Of a stretch of 64,000 bases of DNA, positions 9,006 to 17,617 are shown one piece after another. Numbering within the stretch: the first letter of the stretch is position 1; every line of letters begins with the position of its first letter. Source of the stretch: Mesorhizobium sp. AR02 (lineage in GTDB: Bacteria; Pseudomonadota; Alphaproteobacteria; Rhizobiales; Rhizobiaceae); the NCBI RefSeq assembly GCF_024746835.1, contig NZ_CP080532.1:31477-95476 (forward strand). The letters run 5' to 3'. Below the pieces are notes generated by a model, which searched no databases, was not told the DNA's origin, and saw nothing but the letters and a program-made list of their open reading frames with translations. The position numbers were made by a program, and so were the translations under genes.

Positions 9006-10049
9006 TCAAAGTCCGTAAAGCCGGAAGGTCGACCGACCCGATAACTCTCGTACGGCACCCAGGTCGACCAACCTGTCAAACAGGCGCCGCAGGCCACGTT
9101 CGCTCATGCCACGAATGGGCTGGGACGCGACAATCGCATCGTCAGACAGCAGTCTTTCGACAACTGCATCCGACCCCTTTGCCCGCAGCTTCGGTGCTAC
9201 GGCGATGAGCCGCTGGGCTCGACGACCGACCTCGGCTGAAAGATCAATCGCACGCAACGCCCCGCGCGCCTGCGCGCCAAGCAGATCTTTCGCACGCTCA
9301 GAATTTGTCCCAATGCTTGTCGGCACAGAACCGGCTGCCGACCGGCGCGAGCCGGCGCTTGTACCCAAGGCTGCCTCGGCACCCAGCAACGGCACCGCAT
9401 GGCCCCAGCCCAGGCGCTGCGCCAGCAGTGCGTCGGCAAGCCAGGCCCCCAGGCCGCGCCCCAGGCCGTGGCGCTCGGCGCTCGCGATGGCTCCGGTCAT
9501 CATTCCCACCAACCCGTCACTGGCGGCAAGCTGCCGCAGATCGTCCGTCAGATCGCTCGCGGCCTCGTCATTGCACACTAAACCGATGTCATTCAGCACC
9601 GCGCCGATGCTCGCCTCGGTCAGCAGTTTTTCAGCAGGCGTATCGGCTAACTTGCGCCAAGCCACAAGCATCCTGCCGGCGGGGCCAACGTTGTCGCCAG
9701 GCCGCGTATGCAGCACAGCATCGCGCAGCGCATTTTCGTCCTCGACGCGGCCCGCCCGCCGCGCTGACACCGCGGCAGCCGAGAGCGCCATGCGTTGCCG
9801 CCAGGCGCCGGCCCACCTCTCCTGCCGGCGCACGACCATATCCAGCGTGCCGAGCGCGGCGCCGAACGCAATCGCCGCATCTTCAAGGCCCGTTGCCCCA
9901 AAGCCTTTTGCAGCCGGGGTTGGTGCCGCCTCTACCGCTCTGCGCAGCCAGGACGGGACCAGGCCCGCCGGCGCAAACGGCTCATTCCCGAGCGGCGCTG
10001 CCCGGTGGCTCAAGGAGGGTTTCGGTCGCAGAATCATCCCAACGAGCAT
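9006..10049 (-). CDS. DUF1403 family protein
   Basis: About 347 residues from ATG 10049; a TTG at 10073 would add eight. I recognise the family (DUF1403, seen on rhizobial plasmids beside scpB and recombinase genes) from the region with LEDAAIAFGAALGTLDMVVR, RRQERWAGAWRQRMAL and LGWGHAVPLLGAEAALG. The C-terminal part (DDAIVASQPIRGMSERGLRRL..LVDLGAVRELSGRSTFRLYGL) looks like a winged helix, which suggests DNA binding. No enzymatic motif is visible. It is co-transcribed with scpB and divergent from the recombinase, sharing with it a 35-bp dyad. The function is unknown. Confidence 0.75.
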   Translation of the reverse strand: MLVGMILRPKPSLSHRAAPLGNEPFAPAGLVPSWLRRAVEAAPTPAAKGFGATGLEDAAIAFGAALGTLDMVVRRQERWAGAWRQRMALSAAAVSARRAGRVEDENALRDAVLHTRPGDNVGPAGRMLVAWRKLADTPAEKLLTEASIGAVLNDIGLVCNDEAASDLTDDLRQLAASDGLVGMMTGAIASAERHGLGRGLGAWLADALLAQRLGWGHAVPLLGAEAALGTSAGSRRSAAGSVPTSIGTNSERAKDLLGAQARGALRAIDLSAEVGRRAQRLIAVAPKLRAKGSDAVVERLLSDDAIVASQPIRGMSERGLRRLFDRLVDLGAVRELSGRSTFRLYGL

Positions 10050-10110
10050 GAATCGGCGCGGCGCTTTTGGCAACGCGTTTCATCAAAAACCGCCGCGCTT
10101 GTCGCGTGTT

Positions 10111-10145
10111 AAAACGAACGATAATCTTGCATTATCGCTCGTTTT
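10111..10145. repeat. 35-bp near-perfect inverted repeat between DUF1403 and recombinase
   Basis: Left arm AAAACGAACGATAAT (10111-10125), spacer CTTGC, right arm ATTATCGCTCGTTTT (10131-10145); 14 of 15 positions pair. It ends 16 bp before the ATG of the tyrosine recombinase and is about 60 bp from the DUF1403 start. The layout of two arms meeting at GATAA..TTATC round a five-base core is like a recombinase crossover site (dif/res type). It could equally be an operator for the divergent genes or an RNA hairpin. Confidence 0.6.
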
Positions 10146-10161
10146 GCTCTTTATAGAGGAA

Positions 10162-11379
10162 ATGGCCTCTCTCGTCGATCAAAACCCAGCAAAGCGTGCT
10201 CGGCATCGCTCCGCTCAACCACAGAAAACACCGGCGGGTGTCGACCAAATGGCGCCGGCGGCCTCGGCTCAGCCCGACGCCTCGATTGCCGACGACCTGC
10301 CCGACATCATCGACGTTGTCATGGAGATGAGCGGCGCGCCGGACGAGCAGCCGGACAAAGCTCCCTTCCCTCTTCCGGCCGTCACCAATCCCCGCCTGCC
10401 GGCGCATCTCGATGCCCTCGCCGAGCGCGCTCGCGATTACGTCGAGGCAGCAAGCTCGGCCAACACCCGCCGCGCCTACGCCGCCGACTGGAAGCATTTT
10501 TGCGCCTGGGCGCGCCGCCAGCATCTCGATGTGTTGCCGCCCGATCCGCAGGTCGTCGGCCTCTACATCACCGCGCAAGCCTCGGGGTCGGGAGGGGCTA
10601 AGAAATCCGTGTCGACGATTGAGCGGCGGCTTTCGGCGCTGACCTGGAATTTTTCTCAGCGTGGCCAGCCGCTGGACAGAAAGGACCGGCATATCGCCAC
10701 CGTCATGGCCGGCATTCGCAACAGCCACGCCTCCCCTCCCCGGCAGAAAGAAGCCATTCTGCCGGAAGACCTGATCGCCATGCTCGAGACGCTAGACCGG
10801 GCTGGCTTACGCGGCTTGCGCGACCGCGCCATGCTGCTCTTGGGTTTTACCGGCGGCCTGCGCCGTTCCGAAATCGTCGGTCTCGACTGCGGCCGCGATC
10901 AGACCGAGGATTCTTCGGGCTGGATCGAGTTCTTTCCCGACAAAGGGATTTTGGTGACCTTGCGCGGAAAGACCGGCTGGCGCGAGGTCGAAATCGGCCG
11001 CGGCTCGTCCGATGCCACCTGCCCGGTTGTCGCCCTGCAGACCTGGCTCAAATTTTCCAGGATCGGCCATGGCCCGCTCTTTCGCAGGGTGGCAGGGCAA
11101 GGCAAGCAAGTGGGCGCCGAGCGGCTCAACGACCAGGAAGTGGCGCGGCTGGTCAAGCGCACCGCTCTCGCCGCTGGTGTCCGCGGCGACCTCTCCGAAG
11201 GGGACCGTGCAACAAAATTCTCGGGCCATTCCTTACGTGCCGGGCTTGCCTCCTCGGCCGAGGTCGACGAACGCTATGTGCAAAAACAACTCGGACACGC
11301 CTCGGCGGAAATGACTCGCCGCTATCAGCGCAGACGCGATCGTTTCCGTGTCAATCTCACCAAAGCATCAGGCCTGTAG
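10162..11379 (+). CDS. Tyrosine recombinase / site-specific integrase
   Basis: 405 residues from ATG 10162, with GAGGA just upstream. The N-terminal SAM-like core-binding domain is at about residues 90-190 (YVEAASSANTRRAYAADWKHF). The catalytic domain has the first Arg in GFTGGLRRSEIVGL, H356-x-x-R359 in SGHSLRAG, H379 in QLGHASAEM and the nucleophile Y388 in TRRYQRRRD. The set is complete, so the enzyme should be active. It lies beside a dyad and the plasmid backbone. Resolution of plasmid dimers is therefore a plausible role, though excision/integration of an element is also possible. A decayed second copy lies at 12463-13370. Confidence 0.92.
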   Translation: MASLVDQNPAKRARHRSAQPQKTPAGVDQMAPAASAQPDASIADDLPDIIDVVMEMSGAPDEQPDKAPFPLPAVTNPRLPAHLDALAERARDYVEAASSANTRRAYAADWKHFCAWARRQHLDVLPPDPQVVGLYITAQASGSGGAKKSVSTIERRLSALTWNFSQRGQPLDRKDRHIATVMAGIRNSHASPPRQKEAILPEDLIAMLETLDRAGLRGLRDRAMLLLGFTGGLRRSEIVGLDCGRDQTEDSSGWIEFFPDKGILVTLRGKTGWREVEIGRGSSDATCPVVALQTWLKFSRIGHGPLFRRVAGQGKQVGAERLNDQEVARLVKRTALAAGVRGDLSEGDRATKFSGHSLRAGLASSAEVDERYVQKQLGHASAEMTRRYQRRRDRFRVNLTKASGL

Positions 11380-11422
11380 GGTGAAAAGACCCCTCCCCTG
11401 CCCTTCGGATGCCGAGAATGCG

Positions 11423-11941
11423 TCATCGCCAGGATAGCTGGTCCTTCGGCAACCGGCCGCTCGGGTCGAATACAGTTACCTTGTGCGGCAGATCCCGACC
11501 CCAGTCCCAAAGGACCAGGTTGCGATCCTCCATCTCGGCGCTCGGCGCGAAACTTGGGACCACGATGCCGGCAATGTTTCGAGGTCGCAACCGATCGTGG
11601 ATGGACCAGGACGCCGGGCGCTCTCCGTCGCTAAGCGCCGTAGCCCAGGCGCAGGCCATGTCTTCGAGCGTTACAGAAAACTCTCCCCTCCCCTCTTGCG
11701 TTGTCAGATCCGCGATGTCGTCGCAGTCGATCTCATAGGAACACAGCACGCACGGATCGATCCGCTGCGCGAAGCCCTGGTTGGCTTCCTTGATCGCTGT
11801 CATGAGGGTCAGCGCCAGATAGAGCGCCGGCACACCTTTGGGATTGAATCGCGCGCCTCTGATCGCCGCTCCTTCACCGGAGGTCGGCTTGAATGCCCAA
11901 CGTGGATCGTGTGCGCGGTAGCAGGTTCTGACGAACCTCAC
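11423..11941 (-). CDS. RES-domain toxin of a RES/Xre toxin-antitoxin pair
   Basis: 172 residues. The RES domain is recognised from YRAHDPRWAFKPTSGEGAAI, GARFNPKGVPALYLALTLMTAIKEA and the later IVVPSFAPSAEMEDRNLVLWDW. The conserved Arg, Tyr, Glu and Ser positions of the RES fold are present. Characterised RES toxins deplete NAD+. Its start overlaps the stop of the upstream antitoxin by four bases, the standard arrangement. Located between the active and the decayed recombinase, beside repABC, it probably acts as a plasmid addiction module. Confidence 0.88.
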   Translation of the reverse strand: MRFVRTCYRAHDPRWAFKPTSGEGAAIRGARFNPKGVPALYLALTLMTAIKEANQGFAQRIDPCVLCSYEIDCDDIADLTTQEGRGEFSVTLEDMACAWATALSDGERPASWSIHDRLRPRNIAGIVVPSFAPSAEMEDRNLVLWDWGRDLPHKVTVFDPSGRLPKDQLSWR

Positions 11942-12327
11942 GTATAACCACCAACGGCCATGTGATCGAGATAATCACGGACCGCAGCGGCCTTGCCGTC
12001 CTTCACCAGCGCTTCAGCAGTGCGTCCGCCAAAAGCTGGAAGCGGCTGAGCTCGGTACCAAGCCATCGCCTGTTCCTTGCCGCCCGCCCAATCCGTCACA
12101 CGGCTGATGATCTCAAGCATCTCCCGCAGACGCCCCTGTGTCTTTACCGCAGCGCTGCGCTCTGACCGATAAAGGGTCTCGCGAGCAAGACCGGCGGTCT
12201 GGGCCAACTGGCCCTTGGACATGCCAAAACCGTCCGCGACCTGCTCGATCGCAATCTTCCCGTTCCGGTCCATATAGGACAAGATGAGAGGCCCATTCTG
12301 CTCGGGGATCTTGAGTGCGTGAGCCAC
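11938..12327 (-). CDS. Xre/MbcA/ParS-type antitoxin of the RES/Xre pair
   Basis: About 129 residues from a GTG at 12327 (VAHALKIPEQNG), with TAGGA eight bases upstream. A longer frame reaches 12441 without a convincing start. There is a Xre-like helix-turn-helix (EQVADGFGMSKGQLAQTAGL) followed by the C-terminal toxin-binding DUF2384 domain (MLEIISRVTDWAGGKEQAMAWYRAQPLPAFGGRTAEALV). It should neutralise the RES toxin and repress the pair's promoter. First gene of the operon. Confidence 0.85.
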   Translation of the reverse strand: MAHALKIPEQNGPLILSYMDRNGKIAIEQVADGFGMSKGQLAQTAGLARETLYRSERSAAVKTQGRLREMLEIISRVTDWAGGKEQAMAWYRAQPLPAFGGRTAEALVKDGKAAAVRDYLDHMAVGGYT

Positions 12328-12462
12328 AGAATTAATCCTACCATATTGAGAGTCATATTTCCTGTGCAAAAGATATGGCGGTTCTCGGCAACTTTCAAGT
12401 CCAGGACCGACCAATTCAAGCTGCTGCCACCGCCCTAGCATTCACGCGGATCAGGCTACCGT

Positions 12463-13370
12463 GTGCGCGATTATGTCGAGGCGGCGAGCATACAACCACC
12501 CGTCGCGCCTATGCCGCCGACTGGAAGCTTTTTTGCGCCTGGTACCGGCGTCAGTCGATTGATCCGCAGCCGCCAGACTCCACAAATCGTCGGCCTCTAC
12601 ACCACGGCCAGGCCTCGGATCGGCAAGGGACAACAAGTCGGTGTCGACCATCGAGCGACGCCTGTCGTCGCTGGCCTATACGCAACGCGGTCAACAGCTC
12701 GGCCGGAAGGACCGGCATATCGCAACCGTACTCGCCGGCATCCGCAACAAGCACGCCTCCCCTCCCTGTCAAAAGGAAAACATCTTCCGTGTTGCCGTGC
12801 TGGAAACGCTCGACCGTGGCACGCTGCGCAGTCTGCGCGACCGGCCATGCGCCATGCGCCGCTCCGAAATCGTCGGCTCTGATGTTGCGCGCGATCAAAC
12901 GAGGACGGTCGCGGCTAGATCGAATTTTTCCCGGACAAGGGCGCGCTGGTTACTTTGCGGGGTAATACCGGCTGACGAGATGCCGAAATTGGTCGCGGCT
13001 CGTCCGAGCCACCTGCCCGGTCGTCGCCCCGCAGACCTGGCTGAAGCTGGTCCGTATCGCGTATGGCCCGCTCTTCCGCCTCACCGGTCAGGGCAAAGCG
13101 GTGGGAGCCGAACGGCTGAACGATCAGGAAGTGGCGCGGCTTGGTCAAACGCGCGGCCTTGGTCACCGGCGTGCGCGGGGATCTTTCCGAGGCCGAGCGC
13201 GGCCAAAAGTTTTCTGGCCATTCACTGCGCGCAGGCTGCACGTCCTCCGCCGAGGTCGACGAGCGCTATGTGCAAAAGCAGCTGGCCATGCCAGCGCCGA
13301 GATGACCCGCAAGTACCAGCGGCGTCGCGATCGTTTCCGGGTTAACCTCACCAAGGCACCCGGGCTCTGA
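12463..13370 (+). pseudogene. Decayed second copy of the tyrosine recombinase
   Basis: The same order of motifs as the intact recombinase is spread over three frames: RDYVEAAS and AYAADWKLF-like codons at 12463-12545, STIERRLSSLAYTQRGQQL near 12645, AMRRSEIVG near 12850, GAERLNDQEVARL near 13105, and GHASAEMTRKYQRRRDRFRVNLTKAPGL at the end. Several insertions and deletions break the frame, and the Q-L-G before the second His is damaged. It is clearly a duplicate that decayed. The RES/Xre pair lies between the two copies. Confidence 0.85.
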
Positions 13371-13989
13371 AGGACCCCTCTCTTCCCCGGTTTGAGGCAG
13401 TTGCGCGACGGGAGCTTAGCGTTTCGATTGGAATCGGGAAGTAAAAGCGAGCGGCTTCGCTAGAGTGGGCCCTTTCGTCTAAGCGGCCTCACCGAGACGC
13501 GACCAGGCATTTGCGCGGGAATCATCTTGAGGCGATGTGGGCTGCTCACATTTTCATCTGGGTGACAAAATCGACAATGCCATTTCGTCCTGACACTTGA
13601 TGTCCACCGTGATGGCGACGGGCTGATGTGCGCTGCCGCCTCCTCCCGGAATGCTTGTCTCATTCTTCAGGCGAAGAAAGACGACATGGCGGCTTTACAA
13701 TGTCGAGCAGCACGCGGTCAGGTTTGATCTGCAGATATTAGTCAGAACCTCAATTTCGTGATCACTTGCCAGCTTGGCGCCGGATCCGTGGGTGAACAGG
13801 ATTTGTCCGCAGACAAAATCGCCGAATTGTGTAGCATATTCAGTTGCATGAATCATATGATGTGATCCTATCCCCAGACCATTAAGCTTTTGTTAACTTT
13901 AAATTTCTTGCCCGGGCGAACGAATCGGACATAATGACGGTTGCTTGGCGCTTTTAAGTCAAAAATCGTTTTTAGAGAGTCTCGATCGA
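13371..13989. other. Non-coding leader region upstream of repA
   Basis: No convincing gene in this 619-bp stretch. It contains a parS-like palindrome (13802-13817) and an AT-rich tract (about 13880-13910, with AAGCTTTTGTTAACTTTAAA) that may hold the repA promoter. An in-frame TTG at 13945 could extend RepA by 15 residues but the ATG at 13990 fits the family better. Confidence 0.5.
13802..13817. promoter_or_regulatory. parS-like partition site 1
   Basis: TTTGTCCGCAGACAAA is a palindrome with six-base arms (TTTGTC/GACAAA). It follows the repABC parS pattern GTTNNCNGCNGNNAAC at 14 of 16 positions; only the outermost pair differs. The same arms recur between repA and repB (15200-15215). RepB is expected to bind it. 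Confidence 0.7.
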
Positions 13990-15198
13990 ATGAACGTGAG
14001 TTCGCCCGTTCCTACGAAGATCCCGCTGCTGTTCGAGAAGAGCATCCTCGATCAGGGCGACCAGATATCGAAGAAGTTGCACCTGCTTTCGATGCAGCGC
14101 TTTCCTCCCCACGCAAAGAAGAATCTTCGTTCTTTCTCGCTGGCGGAGGTTGCCACGTATCTAGGGGTTTCCCAGAGCCATCTGAAGAAACTGCATCTGG
14201 AAGGAAAGGGACCGGTGCCTGAAACGTCGACGTCGGGCCGGCGCTCGTACACTGCTGAACAGATGCTTGAGCTGCGCCGGTATCTCGACCAGTACGGTCG
14301 ATCTGACGCCCGCATGTACGTTCCCCATCGACGGCCGAGCGAGAAGCTTCAGATTTTAGCTGTAGTCAATTTCAAGGGGGGCAGCGGGAAGACCACTACC
14401 GCCGCCCACCTCGCTCAATATCTTGCGCTTACCGGGCACCGTGTCCTCGCTGTCGATCTCGATCCGCAGGCCTCGCTTTCTTCGTTGCACGGGTTCCAAC
14501 CTGAACTCGACCAGACGAAATCGCTTTACGACGCGATTCGGTATGACGACGAGAAGATGCCTCTCTCGGAAATCATCAAGCCGACGAATTTCCCGGGCTT
14601 GGATATCGTCCCTGCGAACCTAGAGCTGCAGGAATTCGAATACGACACGCCTCTGGCAATGACGGACAAATCTTCGAATGTGGGCAGGGCGTTTTTCACG
14701 CGTATCTCGAAAGCATTGATGGAGGTCGACGATCGCTACGATGTCGTAGTTATCGATTGTCCTCCGCAACTTGGCTACCTGACGATCACCGCACTGACCG
14801 CAGCGACCTCAGTGTTGATCACGATCCATCCGCAGATGCTCGATGTTATGAGCATGGGCCAGTTTCTGCTGATGCTCGGGAACATTCTGGAGCCGATCAG
14901 AGCGGCCGGTGCCGAGGTGAATCTGGAGTGGTATCGCTATCTAGTTACTCGATTCGAACCCACGGATCAGCCGCAAGCGCAGATGGTAGCGTTCCTGCAT
15001 ACGCTGTTCGGCGAATTCATTCTCAAGAACCAGATGCTGAAATCAACGGCGATTTCCGATGCGGGGATTACCAAGCAGACCCTCTACGAGGTCGAAAAGA
15101 ATGCAATGACCCGTTCCACATACGAGCGGGCAATGGAAGCCTTGGACGTCGTAAATGGCGAAATCGTAGCTTTGATTCATGACGCATGGGGGCGTTGA
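13990..15198 (+). CDS. repA: Plasmid partitioning protein RepA (ParA ATPase)
   Basis: 402 residues from ATG 13990, normal for repABC RepA. It has an N-terminal winged-helix DNA-binding region (SFSLAEVATYLGVSQSHLKKL, about residues 45-65) and then the deviant Walker A of ParA proteins, NFKGGSGKTTTAAHLAQ, with DLDPQASLSSLHG after it and VVIDCPPQLGYLT as Walker B. With RepB and parS it segregates the replicon and represses the operon. First gene of repABC. Confidence 0.96.
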   Translation: MNVSSPVPTKIPLLFEKSILDQGDQISKKLHLLSMQRFPPHAKKNLRSFSLAEVATYLGVSQSHLKKLHLEGKGPVPETSTSGRRSYTAEQMLELRRYLDQYGRSDARMYVPHRRPSEKLQILAVVNFKGGSGKTTTAAHLAQYLALTGHRVLAVDLDPQASLSSLHGFQPELDQTKSLYDAIRYDDEKMPLSEIIKPTNFPGLDIVPANLELQEFEYDTPLAMTDKSSNVGRAFFTRISKALMEVDDRYDVVVIDCPPQLGYLTITALTAATSVLITIHPQMLDVMSMGQFLLMLGNILEPIRAAGAEVNLEWYRYLVTRFEPTDQPQAQMVAFLHTLFGEFILKNQMLKSTAISDAGITKQTLYEVEKNAMTRSTYERAMEALDVVNGEIVALIHDAWGR

Positions 15199-15199
15199 C

Positions 15200-15215
15200 T
15201 TTGTCTGCTGACAAA
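15200..15215. promoter_or_regulatory. parS-like partition site 2 (repA-repB gap)
   Basis: TTTGTCTGCTGACAAA starts one base after the repA stop. It has the same arms as the site at 13802 and differs only in the central four bases. Position between repA and repB is a common place for parS in repABC plasmids. I saw no third copy in the window. Confidence 0.75.
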
Positions 15216-15268
15216 AGTGGATCTTTTGCCAATGCATTCAATGGACTACGCGCTATCTGGAGGTAAAT

Positions 15269-16255
15269 ATGGCACGTAAGAATCTTCTTGCAGGCCTCGT
15301 AGAAGCGGAGACCGGCGACCAAGCGTCATCTGCCTCCACTGCGGCATATCCGATCCGCGGCGCGTCAAAATCCATGATCCGCTCGGTCAACGAGTTGGCA
15401 AAGCAAGCGGATGCGTATCTTGAGGGGGAGCATGTCGTCGAACTCGACCCAAGCGCCGTCGACGGCTCGTTCGTTTCCGACCGCATGGACGACGACGAGG
15501 AACAGTACCAAGAGCTCCTGGAAGCGATTCGGGAGAGGGGGCAGGACTCTCCTATACTTGTCCGTCCGCATCCGGGCTCCGACGGCCGCTACATGATCGT
15601 CTTCGGCCATCGCAGAGTCCGAGTCGCCCGCGAACTGGGACGGAAGGTGAGGGCGGTCGTCAAGGAGATCGACGACAAGACCCATGTAATTGCCCAGGGC
15701 CAGGAGAATTCCGCTCGGGCAAATCTCAGTTTCATCGAGAAGGCGATGTTCGCAAAGCGTCTTGAGGATTTGGAATACGACAGAGACGTGATCTCGTCAG
15801 CACTGGCCTCGAACGCCGCTGCGGTCTCGAAGATGGTATCGGTTGCCACAAGAATTCCGGCATCTGTGATCGGCAAGATTGGATCAGCTACGTCTGTTGG
15901 CCGCGAGCGGTGGGTGGAGCTGTCTCTGCTCGCCGGCAAGAAATCTGAAATCGTTAATGCGGTCTTGTCCGGACCAGAATTCGGTGAGTTGGAAAGCAAC
16001 GAACGCTTCGAAAGGTTGCTAGCAGCCCTGAACGCAAAGGGGAAGCCGGTTCGCAAGGTAGCTGGGAAGCCCCAAGCACAATCCTGGGTCCCCGAGGACA
16101 AATCAGTCAGCGTCAGCGTCAAGAAGGCAGGCAAGGCCGTCACGATCGCCGTGAAGGAGATGGATGGCAGCCGCTTTGGGACGTGGATTTCCGATAATCT
16201 GGGCAACCTTTATGAGGCGTTCAGAAAGTCGGAGAAGACATCAACAGGAGACTGA
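15269..16255 (+). CDS. repB: Plasmid partitioning protein RepB (ParB family)
   Basis: 328 residues. It opens MARKNLLAGLVE as RepB proteins do. The ParB nuclease-like domain follows (LLEAIRERGQDSPILVRPHPG, then YMIVFGHRRVRVARELGRKVRA and the GQENSARANLSFIEKAMFAKRLE stretch). A helix-turn-helix lies near residues 180-200. It would bind the parS palindromes at 13802 and 15200 and stimulate RepA. The start has GGAGG about eight bases upstream. Codon use matches repA and repC. Confidence 0.95.
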   Translation: MARKNLLAGLVEAETGDQASSASTAAYPIRGASKSMIRSVNELAKQADAYLEGEHVVELDPSAVDGSFVSDRMDDDEEQYQELLEAIRERGQDSPILVRPHPGSDGRYMIVFGHRRVRVARELGRKVRAVVKEIDDKTHVIAQGQENSARANLSFIEKAMFAKRLEDLEYDRDVISSALASNAAAVSKMVSVATRIPASVIGKIGSATSVGRERWVELSLLAGKKSEIVNAVLSGPEFGELESNERFERLLAALNAKGKPVRKVAGKPQAQSWVPEDKSVSVSVKKAGKAVTIAVKEMDGSRFGTWISDNLGNLYEAFRKSEKTSTGD

Positions 16256-16261
16256 AACCGC

Positions 16262-16315
16262 AAAAGAAAAAGGCCCCCGAACGTCACCGTCGCGGAAGCC
16301 CTTCTCGTCTGTCGC
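16262..16315 (-). ncRNA. repABC counter-transcribed antisense RNA (incompatibility RNA)
   Basis: On the minus strand in the repB-repC gap, TTGACA (16345-16350) and GATTCT (16322-16327) are spaced by 17 bp. The predicted transcript starts near 16315 and ends in a hairpin whose arms are GGCTTCCG (16293-16300) and CGGGGGCC (16272-16279), followed by a T-rich run. Position, about 54-nt length and terminator match the ctRNA that limits RepC translation and sets copy number and incompatibility in repABC plasmids. Confidence 0.88.
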
Positions 16316-16410
16316 AAGCTGAGAATCGCATTTCCCCGAATCACTGTCAAGAGTCGTGGCGCCGTTTTGGCGAGCAGATTTCTTTTGCCTAATTGAAGGC
16401 GAAGGAAGAA

Positions 16411-17616
16411 ATGGAGACGGGTATTGCAACGACGCCCTTCGGGCGGCGGCCGATGTCGCTTGCCATGCTGGCAGCGCAAAACGATTCACGTGAAATCCCC
16501 AAGGGCAGGGTCGCCGACAAGTGGCAGATTTACCGCAACCTTTGCGAGGGTAAGAACATCGTCGGCATCGGCGATCGCGCTTTGGCCGTCCTGAATGCGT
16601 TGCTATCATTCTATCCTGACAGCGAATTAAGTGAGGAAAACGACCTCATCGTCTTTCCCTCGAACGCGCAGCTGTCGCTCAGGGCGCATGGAATGCCCGA
16701 TGCCACGCTCAGGCGGCACCTAACGGCTCTTGTTGACTGCGCGCTGATCATCCGTCGGGATAGCCCGAACGGCAAGCGCTACGCCCGCAAGGGCCGGGGA
16801 GGGGAGATCGAGGAAGCATTCGGCTTCTCCCTGGCGCCGCTGCTGGCCCGTGCTTACGAGTTCGAGGCGGCGGCCGAGCGTGTCCGTGCCGACAACCGAG
16901 CGCTCAGGCTTATGCGCGAGCGGATCACCTTGCACCGCCGGGACATCCACAAGCTGATAGAGGCGGCCCTTGACGAAGACGTCCCGGGCGACTGGGGAGG
17001 CCTGTGGAAGCGTTTCCGCGGCGTCGTGGAGGCAATTCCGCGCCGAGCTTGCATTGCCGAGCTCGGGCCTATCGTTGCCGATCTGGCCGCCATGCGTGAT
17101 GATGTGGATAAGCTGCTGGAAATCCATATGAAATCCACGAATACGAGCTGCAATGACTCTCAAAACGGGCGGCAGCAATCTGATTCAAATACCGACTCTA
17201 TTTTTGAATTTGAACCTGCTTTAGAGAAAAGCGGGGCGACGGCCGAGCCCAGGACGAGGACCGCAGAGACGCCGAAAACATACCCGCTGGGGATGGTGCT
17301 GAAGGCCTGCCCCGAAATTGCGGATTATGCCGTCGACGGGATCGGCAATTGGCGCGATCTTATGATAACCGCCGCTCAGGTGCGGGGATATCTGGGCGTT
17401 TCGCCGTCAGCGTATGAGGAGGCCTGCCATACGATGGGCCAGGAAACCGCTGCGATCGTGATTGCCTGTATCCTCCAGCGGGCACAGCACATCAATTCCG
17501 CCGGCGGATACCTGCGCGTCCTGACCGACAAGGCCAGGGCAGGGGCGTTTTCGGTCGGGCCGATGCTGATGGCGGCACTCAAGGCGAATGGCGCCACAGC
17601 GAGGATGACGGGATGA
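16411..17616 (+). CDS. repC: Replication initiator RepC
   Basis: 401 residues from ATG 16411, preceded by GAAGGAAGAA. The N-terminus METGIATTPFGRRPMSLAML is a RepC hallmark. A winged-helix region lies near residues 70-130 (NAQLSLRAHGMPDATLRRHLTALVDCALIIRRDSPNGKRYARK), and the C-terminus contains YLGVSPSAYEEACHTMG and SAGGYLRVLTDKARAGAFSVGPML. RepC starts replication at an origin that in this family lies within its own gene. Its level should be set by the antisense RNA upstream. Confidence 0.96.
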   Translation: METGIATTPFGRRPMSLAMLAAQNDSREIPKGRVADKWQIYRNLCEGKNIVGIGDRALAVLNALLSFYPDSELSEENDLIVFPSNAQLSLRAHGMPDATLRRHLTALVDCALIIRRDSPNGKRYARKGRGGEIEEAFGFSLAPLLARAYEFEAAAERVRADNRALRLMRERITLHRRDIHKLIEAALDEDVPGDWGGLWKRFRGVVEAIPRRACIAELGPIVADLAAMRDDVDKLLEIHMKSTNTSCNDSQNGRQQSDSNTDSIFEFEPALEKSGATAEPRTRTAETPKTYPLGMVLKACPEIADYAVDGIGNWRDLMITAAQVRGYLGVSPSAYEEACHTMGQETAAIVIACILQRAQHINSAGGYLRVLTDKARAGAFSVGPMLMAALKANGATARMTG

Positions 17617-17617
17617 C

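Noticed and set aside
9106..10161. N-terminal extension of the recombinase over 350 codons
   Set aside because: Antisense to DUF1403 and unlike any recombinase; ATG 10162 has a ribosome site and gives normal length.
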